From the NCBI RefSeq assembly GCF_965200585.1, contig NZ_OZ241361.1: 64,000 nt of DNA. One strand, written 5' to 3'. This DNA is from Bacterioplanoides sp965200585 (GTDB taxonomy: Bacteria > Pseudomonadota > Gammaproteobacteria > Pseudomonadales > Oceanobacteraceae). The stretch's first letter is position 1; the number at the start of each line of letters is the position of its first letter. This document shows positions 50,272 through 58,491 of this stretch, in pieces. The notes under the pieces are model-generated. The model made no database searches. It was given only the letters and a program-made list of their open reading frames with translations, and was not told where the DNA came from. Both the position numbers and the translations under genes were made by a program.

Positions 50272-51087
50272 ATGAAAAGACATCGTTTCCGGATTCTGTT
50301 GATATGTCTAGCAGCGGTAATTTTTGCGCATCCCGTTTACAGCCAGCATGACTCTTCTACTGAACTTAAGCTGGCCCATAATGATTCGCTGGGCTTACCC
50401 TTACGATGGATAGAAAATGGCCGCTATACCGGGCCCATGATCGAAATTATGCATGAGCTGTCACGTCGCTCTGGTATCACGTTCCGCTTTTATCCCCAGC
50501 CTTTTTCCCGCACCTGGGCGATGATTCGCCAAGGGTCACAACTGGATGGCGGCTTTGGTAATTATCATGCTCCGGAGAGGGAACAGTTTGCCGATTATTT
50601 TTATCCGGCCATTGGCTTTTATTACAACCGCTTATATACAAGCTCCGACATTGAGCCCGTGCCTCAATCAATGTCAGACATTACCGGGAAAAGCATTGTC
50701 ACACTGGCACAACACAGTATTAGTCTGGAATTTGATCAGGCTTTAGCCAGCGGCAATATTCAGCGGATTCCGGTGAATTCCTACGACTCCATGATTGAAA
50801 TGTTAAAAATGCAACGTGCCTATTATGCCGCTGCGCCGCAACATATATTTGATCAGCTGATTCAGAAAAAAGGATATGAACAGGATATTGTTAAAACCCC
50901 GTTATTATTTGCTGAACGAGGTTTGTATTTTTATTTATCTAAACAAGCTGATATTCCCAACAGGGAACAGGTGATGGAGCGTCTCAGCAACGCATTAACC
51001 GACATGGAGCGTGATGGATTTCTTGAAACAATCCACCAGCAATTTGGCACTCGTTATAAACGGGCGGAGTTACTAGAGAGTGAATAG
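50272..51087 (+). CDS. Periplasmic substrate-binding protein (SBP_bac_3 type)
   Basis: A 271-residue protein with a signal peptide (residues 1-25, cleaved near VYS-QHD) and a type II periplasmic-binding fold: GLPLRWIENGRYTGPMIEIMHELSRRSGITF, FADYFYPAIGFYY and AERGLYFYLSK. The frame opens at 50182, but the upstream residues come from the 15-bp repeat, so I start at 50272. No permease or ATPase is adjacent, so it may serve as a sensor or a solitary binding protein. Confidence 0.78.
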   Translation: MKRHRFRILLICLAAVIFAHPVYSQHDSSTELKLAHNDSLGLPLRWIENGRYTGPMIEIMHELSRRSGITFRFYPQPFSRTWAMIRQGSQLDGGFGNYHAPEREQFADYFYPAIGFYYNRLYTSSDIEPVPQSMSDITGKSIVTLAQHSISLEFDQALASGNIQRIPVNSYDSMIEMLKMQRAYYAAAPQHIFDQLIQKKGYEQDIVKTPLLFAERGLYFYLSKQADIPNREQVMERLSNALTDMERDGFLETIHQQFGTRYKRAELLESE

Positions 51088-51104
51088 TTACTAGAGAGTG
51101 AATA
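51069..51104. repeat. 18-bp direct repeat at the end of the binding-protein gene
   Basis: GTTACTAGAGAGTGAATA occurs twice in tandem (51069-51086 and 51087-51104). The first copy encodes the last codons and shares the stop; the second is non-coding. Confidence 0.75.
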
Positions 51105-51136
51105 ACAAAAGCTATCATACAAGAAAGTCAAAACGA

Positions 51137-51439
51137 CTATAACTCAACATAGGCTTTGGTAATTTCTTGGTGAAATGTTTTTGGCAATGCAGCCCAATCC
51201 CGCAAATCAACCAGTATTGGAATATCCGATTCCGTTAATGTCTCCCGCAATGCCTGAAGCTGATCATAATCGAGCGCCGATAAATCTTCTGAACGTAAAA
51301 CCACATCAAGATCACTGCCATCATGGCTGCGGCCATTAATACGACTGCCATATACCCATACAGATACACCAGGCAGGTACTGATTAACCAGAGAGCAAAG
51401 CTGCTGTTTATCAGTGTCGCGTAAATGAAGACGGGTCAT
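51137..51439 (-). CDS. mntA: MntA-type nucleotidyltransferase antitoxin
   Basis: A 100-residue minimal nucleotidyltransferase. GSRINGRSHDGSDLD is the GSX10DXD motif of MntA antitoxins, which AMPylate and silence HepT. The ATG at 51439 overlaps the stop of the restored hepT frame (ATGA), the usual order of such pairs. The motif is complete, so it should be active although its partner is broken. Confidence 0.85.
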   Translation of the reverse strand: MTRLHLRDTDKQQLCSLVNQYLPGVSVWVYGSRINGRSHDGSDLDVVLRSEDLSALDYDQLQALRETLTESDIPILVDLRDWAALPKTFHQEITKAYVEL

Positions 51440-51862
51440 TCGTTACCCTCGTTAATAACCTGAATCAGATCATTAACGTCCTGAATAAACGAAGGTAATA
51501 ATTTAAGTGTGGTTTCAGCAAATTTTTCGCCATAATCATGCGCGGTATGATTGCGATTATCACGATATTTTAACCAGCGCTCACAGGCTTCGATAGAAAT
51601 TAAGTCATGCTTAAGCGCATAGCGAAACAGATCTTTAAAGGCTAAAGGCTAAACGATCAACATCTTTATTCGTCGGGAAAAATACCGCCAGACGTTTTTT
51701 CAGCAACTTACCACTTTGTTCCAGAACAATTTCAAATTCTTTTACACAAGCAGCGCGATAGATATCGTAGATCAAATCATCCGGCTTTTTGCTATTAAGC
51801 TCCTGATAAGCCAGAGCTAATGTATCAGCACAGCGCTGCAGATATTGGGTATCAATTGCCAT
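51436..51862 (-). pseudogene. hepT: HepT-type HEPN toxin, frameshifted
   Basis: The frame from ATG 51862 reads MAIDTQYLQRCADTLALAYQE and CVKEFEIVLEQSGKLLKKRL, the substrate-binding-type HEPN helices, but ends early at 51635. A 7-bp tandem duplication (AGCCTTTAGCCTTT on the minus strand, about 51641-51654) is the cause. Removing one copy restores a 139-residue frame through FKDLFRYALKHDLIS and the catalytic RNHTAHDY (RX4HXY) to a TGA overlapping mntA. The motif is lost in the present reading, so the RNase is inactive. The duplication could revert. Confidence 0.85.
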
Positions 51863-51920
51863 ATTCGAAACCATGTTGGTATATCCAATCATGATAAGAG
51901 ATTGTGATTTATCAGCCAAT

Positions 51921-51955
51921 AAAAAAACCGCTGAAGCTTTCGCTCCAGCGGTTTT
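51921..51955 (-). terminator. Terminator of rnpB
   Basis: On the minus strand AAAACCGCTGGAGC and GCTTCAGCGGTTTT pair around a GAAA loop, followed by seven T, just downstream of the RNase P RNA 3' end. Confidence 0.88.
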
Positions 51956-51967
51956 CAGCAATGACTT

Positions 51968-52341
<374 letters not shown>

Positions 52342-52392
52342 GCGGCGGATTCTAACAAAGAGAGAACTAATGTTAAATGGCTATTCAACAGA

Positions 52393-53253
52393 TCAAACTT
52401 TACCCTGAATCTCCAGCGCCTTCTGATACAGCTCCTTTTTATTTTCACCACTAACCTCAGCAACAATGGCAGCGGCTTTTTTCGGTGGCAGCTCTGCCAG
52501 CAACAAGCGGAATAATTTATCGATATTGATGGCTGAATTAGTTTGTGGATTTTTATTACCGGCCACCATCACCACAAATTCGCCTTTTTGCTGGTCGGCA
52601 TCCGCCTGCAACTGCTCAGCAATATCGGGCAAGGTACCGTGATAAAAACTCTCGAAGGTTTTGGTTAATTCACGCGCCACACAGGCTTCACGCTCATCGC
52701 CCAATACCTCCGCCATAACAGATAAGGTGTCGAGAATACGGTGCTTGGATTCATAAAACACCAACGTCGCCGACTCTTGTGCCACATTCTCAAGCCGTTC
52801 TTTTTTAGCGCCGCTTTTATGCGGTAAAAAGCCCTCAAATGAAAAACGATCAGTCGGCAGCCCGGCGGCGGATAACGCGGTAATCAGTGCACTCACGCCG
52901 GGAATGGGAGTAACCGTTAGTTGCTTCTGACGCAGCCCCTGTACCAACGGATAACCCGGGTCTGAGATCAGAGGCGTGCCCGCGTCGGATACCAGCGCCA
53001 TGGTACGGCCACCATTCAGGTGCTCGGCCACCTGTTCAATGCGATCGCGTTCATTATGGTCATGCACCGATAACAACGGCTTCTTAAGACCGAGGTGCTG
53101 CAGTAATTTTTGGGTATGTCTGGTATCCTCGCAGGCAATCAGATCAACCGCCGCCAGCACCTGACGCGCCCGCTCGCTTAAATCTGCGAGATTACCAATC
53201 GGGGTAGCAACCACATATAAGGTGCCAGGCTGCAACAGTGGAACAGATGTCAT
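52393..53253 (-). CDS. rsmI: 16S rRNA (cytidine-1402-2'-O)-methyltransferase
   Basis: A 286-residue tetrapyrrole-methylase-fold enzyme: GTLYVVATPIGNLADLSERARQVL, LIACEDTRHTQKLL, ALVSDAGTPLISDPGYPLV and PGVSALITALSAAGLP. It methylates C1402 of 16S rRNA. I start at ATG 53253, whose bases overlap the lpoA start on the other strand (CATG). The divergent rsmI/lpoA arrangement is conserved in many gammaproteobacteria. Confidence 0.93.
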   Translation of the reverse strand: MTSVPLLQPGTLYVVATPIGNLADLSERARQVLAAVDLIACEDTRHTQKLLQHLGLKKPLLSVHDHNERDRIEQVAEHLNGGRTMALVSDAGTPLISDPGYPLVQGLRQKQLTVTPIPGVSALITALSAAGLPTDRFSFEGFLPHKSGAKKERLENVAQESATLVFYESKHRILDTLSVMAEVLGDEREACVARELTKTFESFYHGTLPDIAEQLQADADQQKGEFVVMVAGNKNPQTNSAINIDKLFRLLLAELPPKKAAAIVAEVSGENKKELYQKALEIQGKV

Positions 53254-55072
53254 GCGGGGAAACTCTTTACAATACGGATCAAAACCCGGTTTGTTAAAAA
53301 CGGGCGGTTTATTGCTGCTGGCAGGTTGCTTCGGCTTCGGGTTAAGTGGCTGCTCCACAACCCCCAAACAACCGGAGTTGCAGGCAACGGAACAAAACAC
53401 CGTCATCCCGGCTGAGCAACAACAACTGGCTCAGGCCGCTAACAGCATTAAAAACGGCGAGTTTCGCAATGCTGCGCTGCAATTGCAACTGCTGGCCGAA
53501 CGTTCACTCAGCTATTCGGATCAGGTTGAATACTGGCTATTGCAAGCAGAGCTGAATCTGGCAACCGCCGACATCGATAACGCAGAGCAAGCGTTGCAAC
53601 AGGTACAGAACATTCAGCAATTTGCCACCCCGGAGCAGGAGCGCCACTACAGCCTACTGCGGGCACAATTACTGGAAGCTCAACATCAATACCTGGCCGC
53701 TGCCCGCGAACGTGATTTTCTGGCTGGCATCCTGAGCGACAGCGAACGTTCACAAAACCATGAACAGATCTGGCATAACCTGATGCAGTTGCCGGAGCTG
53801 GATCTATTAGCCTGGGCTGAAAAGTCTCCGGATACTCAGTTTGGTGACTGGTTACAACTGGCCGCCATCGGTAAAAATGCCCGCCTGACTCTGGATGAAC
53901 ACCTGGCCGAAGTTGAGCGTTGGCGTCAACAGAACCCAGGGCATCCTGCGGCGATTACCATGCCGGGTAGTCTGGCCATTCTGGCCGATATTGCCGCTTC
54001 ACGCCCAAAACAGGTTGCTCTGTTGTTACCACTCTCAGGGCCGCTGGCAAAAACCGGCCAGGCGGTACGCGATGGCTTTATGGCGGCGTATTTTGAATCG
54101 TTAAATAAAGGCTCAGCCATCCCACTGGTGAATGTTTACGACACACAAGCCTTTAACTCGATTGATTCCGCCTACAGTGCCGCACAATTTGAAGGCAATG
54201 AATGGGTCATTGGCCCGTTTAATAAAAAAACCGTGCAAACCTTACAGCAGCGTACCGAACTGCCTTTGCCAACACTGGCACTGAACTATGGTGAGCGTAA
54301 TGACAATTCACCGGCCAGCAACCTGTATCAGTTTGGTCTGGCCGCCGAAGATGAAGCGGTACAAATTGCCAATCAGGCCTGGCAAGACGGCCACCGTCGT
54401 GCGCTGGTCATGATGCCAAAAGGTAACTGGGGTCAGCGGGTTTATGCCGCCTTTGAACAACGCTGGACTGAACTCGGCGGTGAAATTGGCGAACAGCGCT
54501 ATTACAGCAACCGCAAAGATTACAACCCGGAAATCAAAGCCTTGCTGAATGTTGATGACAGCCAGCAACGATTTAACACCATGCGTAAAATTCTGCGCGA
54601 AAGCACCGAGTTTGAGCCTCGCCGTCGCCAGGACGTGGACTGGGTGTTTATGGTCGCGCTGCCAAAACAGGCACGTCAGATCAAACCCACACTGGAGTTT
54701 AACTTTGCCGGTGACCTGCCAATTTATGCCACCTCACATATTTATTCCGGCGTAGTGAATCAACGCAAAGACCGCGATCTGAACGGCATCCGCTTTTGTG
54801 ATGCCCCCTGGCTGCTGGAGAAAAGCGACCTGCACCAAACGGTTGAATCCACATTGGAAAATGGCCAGGGCGGATACACACGCTTGTATGCGATGGGCGT
54901 GGATGCCTTCCGTTTATTACCTCGCCTGAAACAATTACAGGCGTTCCCTAACAGTCAGGTATTTGGTAGTACTGGCGCTCTGTCGATGGATAACAGTCGT
55001 CGTATTCACCGCCAGACTCAGTGCACCCGTTTCCGCAGCGGTAAACCGGCCCAGTTAGCCGCTAGCGACTGA
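53252..55072 (+). CDS. lpoA: Penicillin-binding protein activator LpoA
   Basis: A 606-residue outer-membrane lipoprotein with an N-terminal TPR-like domain (about 45-260) and a periplasmic-binding-protein-like C-terminal domain (PKQVALLLPLSGPLAKTGQAVRDGFMAAYFE onward). It stimulates peptidoglycan synthase PBP1A. Two lipoboxes occur, LAGC (Cys26) and LSGC (Cys34). The ATG at 53252 overlaps the rsmI start; a TTG at 53291 would also give a good signal peptide, so the start is unsure. Confidence 0.88.
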   Translation: MRGNSLQYGSKPGLLKTGGLLLLAGCFGFGLSGCSTTPKQPELQATEQNTVIPAEQQQLAQAANSIKNGEFRNAALQLQLLAERSLSYSDQVEYWLLQAELNLATADIDNAEQALQQVQNIQQFATPEQERHYSLLRAQLLEAQHQYLAAARERDFLAGILSDSERSQNHEQIWHNLMQLPELDLLAWAEKSPDTQFGDWLQLAAIGKNARLTLDEHLAEVERWRQQNPGHPAAITMPGSLAILADIAASRPKQVALLLPLSGPLAKTGQAVRDGFMAAYFESLNKGSAIPLVNVYDTQAFNSIDSAYSAAQFEGNEWVIGPFNKKTVQTLQQRTELPLPTLALNYGERNDNSPASNLYQFGLAAEDEAVQIANQAWQDGHRRALVMMPKGNWGQRVYAAFEQRWTELGGEIGEQRYYSNRKDYNPEIKALLNVDDSQQRFNTMRKILRESTEFEPRRRQDVDWVFMVALPKQARQIKPTLEFNFAGDLPIYATSHIYSGVVNQRKDRDLNGIRFCDAPWLLEKSDLHQTVESTLENGQGGYTRLYAMGVDAFRLLPRLKQLQAFPNSQVFGSTGALSMDNSRRIHRQTQCTRFRSGKPAQLAASD

Positions 55073-55105
55073 TTCATTCCCCTGATCCCAACACAAGGAT
55101 GTGTT

Positions 55106-55477
55106 ATGTCATTAGATGCCCGCAACCCACAACAAAAGCGCCGTTATGGCGAAGATATCGAGCAACAGGCACAGCGCTGGCTGATACAGCAAGGCTTACA
55201 GCCATTGGAAAGCAATTACGGCATCAAAGCCGGAGAGATTGACCTGATCATGCAGCACCATCAGGTGCTGGTGTTTATTGAAGTTCGTTATCGTGCCGAT
55301 GATGAGCACGGCTCCGGCGCCGAAACCATTACCTATCAAAAACAGCGGAAGCTGCGCAAAACCGCAGAACATTATCTGCAGAAACACTTTGGTAATACAC
55401 CACCGGATTGCCGCTTTGACGTTATTTCAGCCAGTGGTAACCCGGCTGTCTTTGAGTGGATACAAAACGCTTTTTAG
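55106..55477 (+). CDS. yraN: YraN family endonuclease-like protein
   Basis: A 123-residue UPF0102 protein: GEDIEQQAQRWLIQQGLQPLESNYGIKAGEIDLIMQH with the nuclease-fold acidic residues, VLVFIEVRYRADDEHGSGAETI and QKQRKLRKTAEHYL. The fold is that of Holliday junction resolvase-like nucleases; the function is unknown. Conserved neighbour of lpoA and diaA. Confidence 0.9.
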   Translation: MSLDARNPQQKRRYGEDIEQQAQRWLIQQGLQPLESNYGIKAGEIDLIMQHHQVLVFIEVRYRADDEHGSGAETITYQKQRKLRKTAEHYLQKHFGNTPPDCRFDVISASGNPAVFEWIQNAF

Positions 55478-55570
55478 TTGTTCCATCAGGCTGATAAGAA
55501 TGACTCTTAAACGCTATCCAGATGGGTGCTTTTTCATTATGATTGCTGTTCGCTTTTTCGGAGTTCCGCA

Positions 55571-56155
55571 GTGTTAGAACGTATCATCGGCCACTTTGGT
55601 GCCAGCATCGAAACCAAAATGTTATCGGCAGAAGAGTTACCGCCCTATATTGAACAGGCCGGTCAGGTGATGGTTCAGTCATTGTTAACCGGTGGCAAAA
55701 TTCTCAGTTGTGGTAATGGCGGCTCAGCCGGTGACGCGCAACACTTTTCATCCGAGCTGCTGAACCGCTTTGAGCGGGAACGCCCGAGTCTGCCCGCCAT
55801 TGCGCTAACTACCGATTCATCCACTGTGACGTCGATTGCTAACGACTACAGCTACAACGAAGTGTTTTCAAAACAGATTCGTGCGTTAGGAAACCCGGGC
55901 GATGTTTTACTGGCGATTTCCACCAGTGGCAACTCAGCCAATGTTATTCAGGCGATTCAGGCAGCTCATGAACGTGAAATGACCGTAGTTGCTCTGAGTG
56001 GTAAAGATGGTGGCGGTATGGCTTCATTATTAACCGCTGATGACGTGGAAATTCGGGTACCAAGCGATGTGACCGCCCGCATTCAGGAGGTGCACTTAAT
56101 CGCGATTCACTGCCTGTGTGACTTTATTGATTGTTCGCTGTTCGGCGAGGAATAA
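55571..56155 (+). CDS. diaA: DnaA initiator-associating protein DiaA
   Basis: A 194-residue SIS-domain protein: GGKILSCGNGGSAGDAQHFSSELLNRFERERPSLPAIALTT, VLLAISTSGNSANVIQAI and EVRIPSDVTARIQEVHLIAIHCLCDFID. It is close to E. coli DiaA, which binds DnaA, and to GmhA; the yraN neighbourhood favours DiaA. The start is GTG at 55571 behind CGGAG, not the ATG at 55526. Confidence 0.85.
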   Translation: MLERIIGHFGASIETKMLSAEELPPYIEQAGQVMVQSLLTGGKILSCGNGGSAGDAQHFSSELLNRFERERPSLPAIALTTDSSTVTSIANDYSYNEVFSKQIRALGNPGDVLLAISTSGNSANVIQAIQAAHEREMTVVALSGKDGGGMASLLTADDVEIRVPSDVTARIQEVHLIAIHCLCDFIDCSLFGEE

Positions 56156-56191
56156 GCTGGCGACGAACAGCTAGAAAAGAGCTATTACAGT

Positions 56192-56944
56192 TTACGATTG
56201 ACCGCAATCGCTACAACCCGGTGATTGCGGTAATTTCCAACTGCGCCATTCGGCACTCATCGCATCAAACGTCATCAGCTTGCCTACCGCAGGCTCACCA
56301 ATACCTGCAATCAACTTCAGCGCTTCCAGTGCCTGCATACTGCCAATCACACCCACCAACGGCGATAACACGCCATTCTCAGAACAGGTTAATTGCTCAT
56401 CATCGAGATTGGGGTACAAACAGCGGTAACAAGGCGCATTCTCCCGGCGCGGGTCAAACACTGTAATTTGCCCGTTTAAGCCTACCGCCGCACCAGACAC
56501 CCAGGGAATATTCTGTTCTAAACAAACCAAATTCAACAGATAACGAATGGTTGCGTTATCAGTGCAATCAATGACTAACGTAACCGGAGTTTGGCTGAAA
56601 AAAGATCGCAGCCATTGCTCGTCTGCTCGTTGCTGAATGGCCTGAACGTTAACGTCTGGGTTTAACCGTAATACATCGGCTTTGGCGGATTCCACTTTTG
56701 CGATGCCAACATCCGCAGTGCCGTGTGCGGTCTGACGCTGCAGATTGGATAACTCCACCACATCATCATCCACCAACGTTAGTTCGCCAATTCCTGAAGC
56801 CGCCAGATACTGAATCACCGGACAACCCAAACCACCAGCCCCCACCACCAGCACATGGGCATCCAGCAGTGCTTGCTGCCCTTCAATATCCATTTGTGGC
56901 AGTAAAATATGGCGGCTATAACGGAGGAGCTGTTGATCGTTCAT
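56192..56944 (-). CDS. moeB: HesA/MoeB/ThiF family adenylyltransferase
   Basis: A 250-residue E1-like enzyme: LLRYSRHILLPQMDIEGQ, nucleotide-binding GAGGLGCP, DDDVVELSNLQRQ and CPR-like zinc cysteines CYRC and CSDC. TCSENGVLSPLVGVIGSMQALEALK carries the active Cys region. It adenylates the C-terminus of MoaD for molybdopterin synthesis. The usual prmC-moeB link is broken here by higBA. Confidence 0.9.
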   Translation of the reverse strand: MNDQQLLRYSRHILLPQMDIEGQQALLDAHVLVVGAGGLGCPVIQYLAASGIGELTLVDDDVVELSNLQRQTAHGTADVGIAKVESAKADVLRLNPDVNVQAIQQRADEQWLRSFFSQTPVTLVIDCTDNATIRYLLNLVCLEQNIPWVSGAAVGLNGQITVFDPRRENAPCYRCLYPNLDDEQLTCSENGVLSPLVGVIGSMQALEALKLIAGIGEPAVGKLMTFDAMSAEWRSWKLPQSPGCSDCGQS

Positions 56945-56967
56945 GGTGATCCAATATGTGTAAACAA

Positions 56968-57261
56968 TTACGCTGCATCAAAGGAGACAGTATTAACACT
57001 GGCAAGATTAACCGTCTGCTTGGCTTGCCATAAGTCGTAGTTATCCTGCATGGCGAGCCAGCTCTCAGGAGTACGGCCCACCGCTTTTGACAATCGTAAT
57101 GCCATTTCAGGGGTGATGCTGCTTTGTCCTTTTAATATGCGGCTCAACGTGGAGGATGCCACATCTAATTGTTGTGCAAGAAAACGGCAGCTATAGCCAA
57201 ACGGCTCCAAATAGGTTGCTTTGATAAACTCGCCAGGGTGAGGAGGGTTATGCATCGTCAT
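56968..57261 (-). CDS. higA: HigA-family antitoxin
   Basis: A 97-residue protein with an XRE helix-turn-helix: HPGEFIKATYLEPFGYSCRFLAQQLDVASSTLSRILKGQSSITPEMALRLSKAVGRTPESWLAMQ. This is the HigA/VapI pattern. The ATG at 57261 overlaps the higB stop (TAATG). It neutralises HigB and represses the promoter. Confidence 0.9.
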   Translation of the reverse strand: MTMHNPPHPGEFIKATYLEPFGYSCRFLAQQLDVASSTLSRILKGQSSITPEMALRLSKAVGRTPESWLAMQDNYDLWQAKQTVNLASVNTVSFDAA

Positions 57262-57539
57262 TAGTGATAGTCCTCATAATTTAAGATAAAGGCATTACCA
57301 TCTTTAAACTCAAAGGTTATTCGCCAGTTCCCATTAACAGAAATTGACCAAATGCCTTCCCGGGTACCTTTTAATGAATGCAGTTGATAGCCGGGTAAAT
57401 CGATATCTTCTATCACATGAGCAGTGTCGATCGCTGTAAGCTGCATCTTCAGCGTTTTGGCATGACTGTGCTGAATTCCGGAAGTATTGCCGGATTCAAA
57501 ATACTTTTTGAGGCCCTTGTGCTTAAAAGATTTAATCAT
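57261..57539 (-). CDS. higB: HigB-family toxin
   Basis: A 92-residue RelE/ParE-fold toxin: IKSFKHKGLKKYFESGNTSGI, KTLKMQLTAIDTA, LPGYQLHSLKGTREGIWSISVNGNWRITFEF and a terminal NYEDYH, the HigB C-terminal active region. Such toxins cleave mRNA at the ribosome. The order toxin-then-antitoxin is typical of hig. The pair lies as an insertion between prmC and moeB, with its own promoter. Confidence 0.9.
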   Translation of the reverse strand: MIKSFKHKGLKKYFESGNTSGIQHSHAKTLKMQLTAIDTAHVIEDIDLPGYQLHSLKGTREGIWSISVNGNWRITFEFKDGNAFILNYEDYH

Positions 57540-57545
57540 TAAAAC

Positions 57546-57574
57546 AAAGTATCATGATGCGCATCACGCATCAA
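57546..57574 (-). promoter_or_regulatory. higBA promoter with palindromic operator in the spacer
   Basis: On the minus strand TTGATG (57574-57569) and TACTTT (57551-57546) are separated by 17 bp that include the palindrome TGATGCGCATCA (57555-57566). It has the same layout as the ccdAB promoter, with the operator between the -35 and -10 boxes. Confidence 0.65.
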
Positions 57575-57605
57575 CAGGTGTATGACGCAGAGCCAGTATG
57601 TCCAC

Positions 57606-58478
57606 TCATCCCAACCAATAGCCACCCGATATCCGCGGATTACCGCCTAGGTCTTTGCGGTTTTCTACCTGATCAAAGCCACGTTGTTTCAGCAACTCAC
57701 AAACAGCATCAGCTTGTTGGAAACCGTGTTCCAGCAACAGCCAGCCTCCTTCATTCAGGTAATTGGGTGCCTGTTCAATAATATGCTGTAAATCGGCCAG
57801 GCCCTTGTCAGCAGCAACCAACGCAGAGGAAGGCTCAAAGCGCACATCGCCTTGTTCCAGATGTGGATCTGTTTCGTCGATATAAGGAGGATTGGAAACA
57901 ATTAAATTAAAGCGTTCGGCCGCTAAGGCAGAGAACCAGTCACTCTGACGGATGTCGGCATTATTCAGTCTCAGTGCTTGTTGATTGTGCCGGGCAAGCG
58001 CAACAGCTTCTGCCTGAAAATCCACGCCCGTGATGTTCCAACCTGGAAATTCAGACGCAATCGCCAGTGCAATAGCTCCGGTTCCGGTGCCTAAGTCCAC
58101 GGCTTTGCCCACATCAGGCAGTTGTTGATTGGCGGCTAAATCCAGCACCCATTCCACCAGCGTTTCGGTATCCGCGCGAGGAATTAAGGTCGATGGTGCT
58201 ACTTTAAACGGCAATGACCAGAACTCGCGCTCACCGAGAATATAAGCCAGCGGTTCACCGCTCAGGCGTTTCTCTAACAAGGTATTTACCTGAGAGCACT
58301 GCTCATCCGTCAGCGCTTTATCACCCCAGGTATAAAGGTAGGTACGGTTTTTCCCGAGCACACCCATCAGCAATAACTGCGCATCCAACAACGCCGACTC
58401 ACGACCATGGTTGTCGTGAGCTGCGCTTTCCAGCTGTTGTTTAGCCTGTTGCAGCCACTGCTCAATGTTAACGGTCAT
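57606..58478 (-). CDS. prmC: Release factor glutamine methyltransferase
   Basis: A 290-residue methyltransferase with a helical N-terminal release-factor-binding domain and a Rossmann core: YILGEREFWSLPFKV, DLGTGTGAIALAIA, the catalytic SNPPYID and EHGFQQADAV. It methylates the Gln of the GGQ motif of release factors. It follows prfA after 13 bases. Confidence 0.94.
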   Translation of the reverse strand: MTVNIEQWLQQAKQQLESAAHDNHGRESALLDAQLLLMGVLGKNRTYLYTWGDKALTDEQCSQVNTLLEKRLSGEPLAYILGEREFWSLPFKVAPSTLIPRADTETLVEWVLDLAANQQLPDVGKAVDLGTGTGAIALAIASEFPGWNITGVDFQAEAVALARHNQQALRLNNADIRQSDWFSALAAERFNLIVSNPPYIDETDPHLEQGDVRFEPSSALVAADKGLADLQHIIEQAPNYLNEGGWLLLEHGFQQADAVCELLKQRGFDQVENRKDLGGNPRISGGYWLG

Positions 58479-58491
58479 AGCAACATCAACA

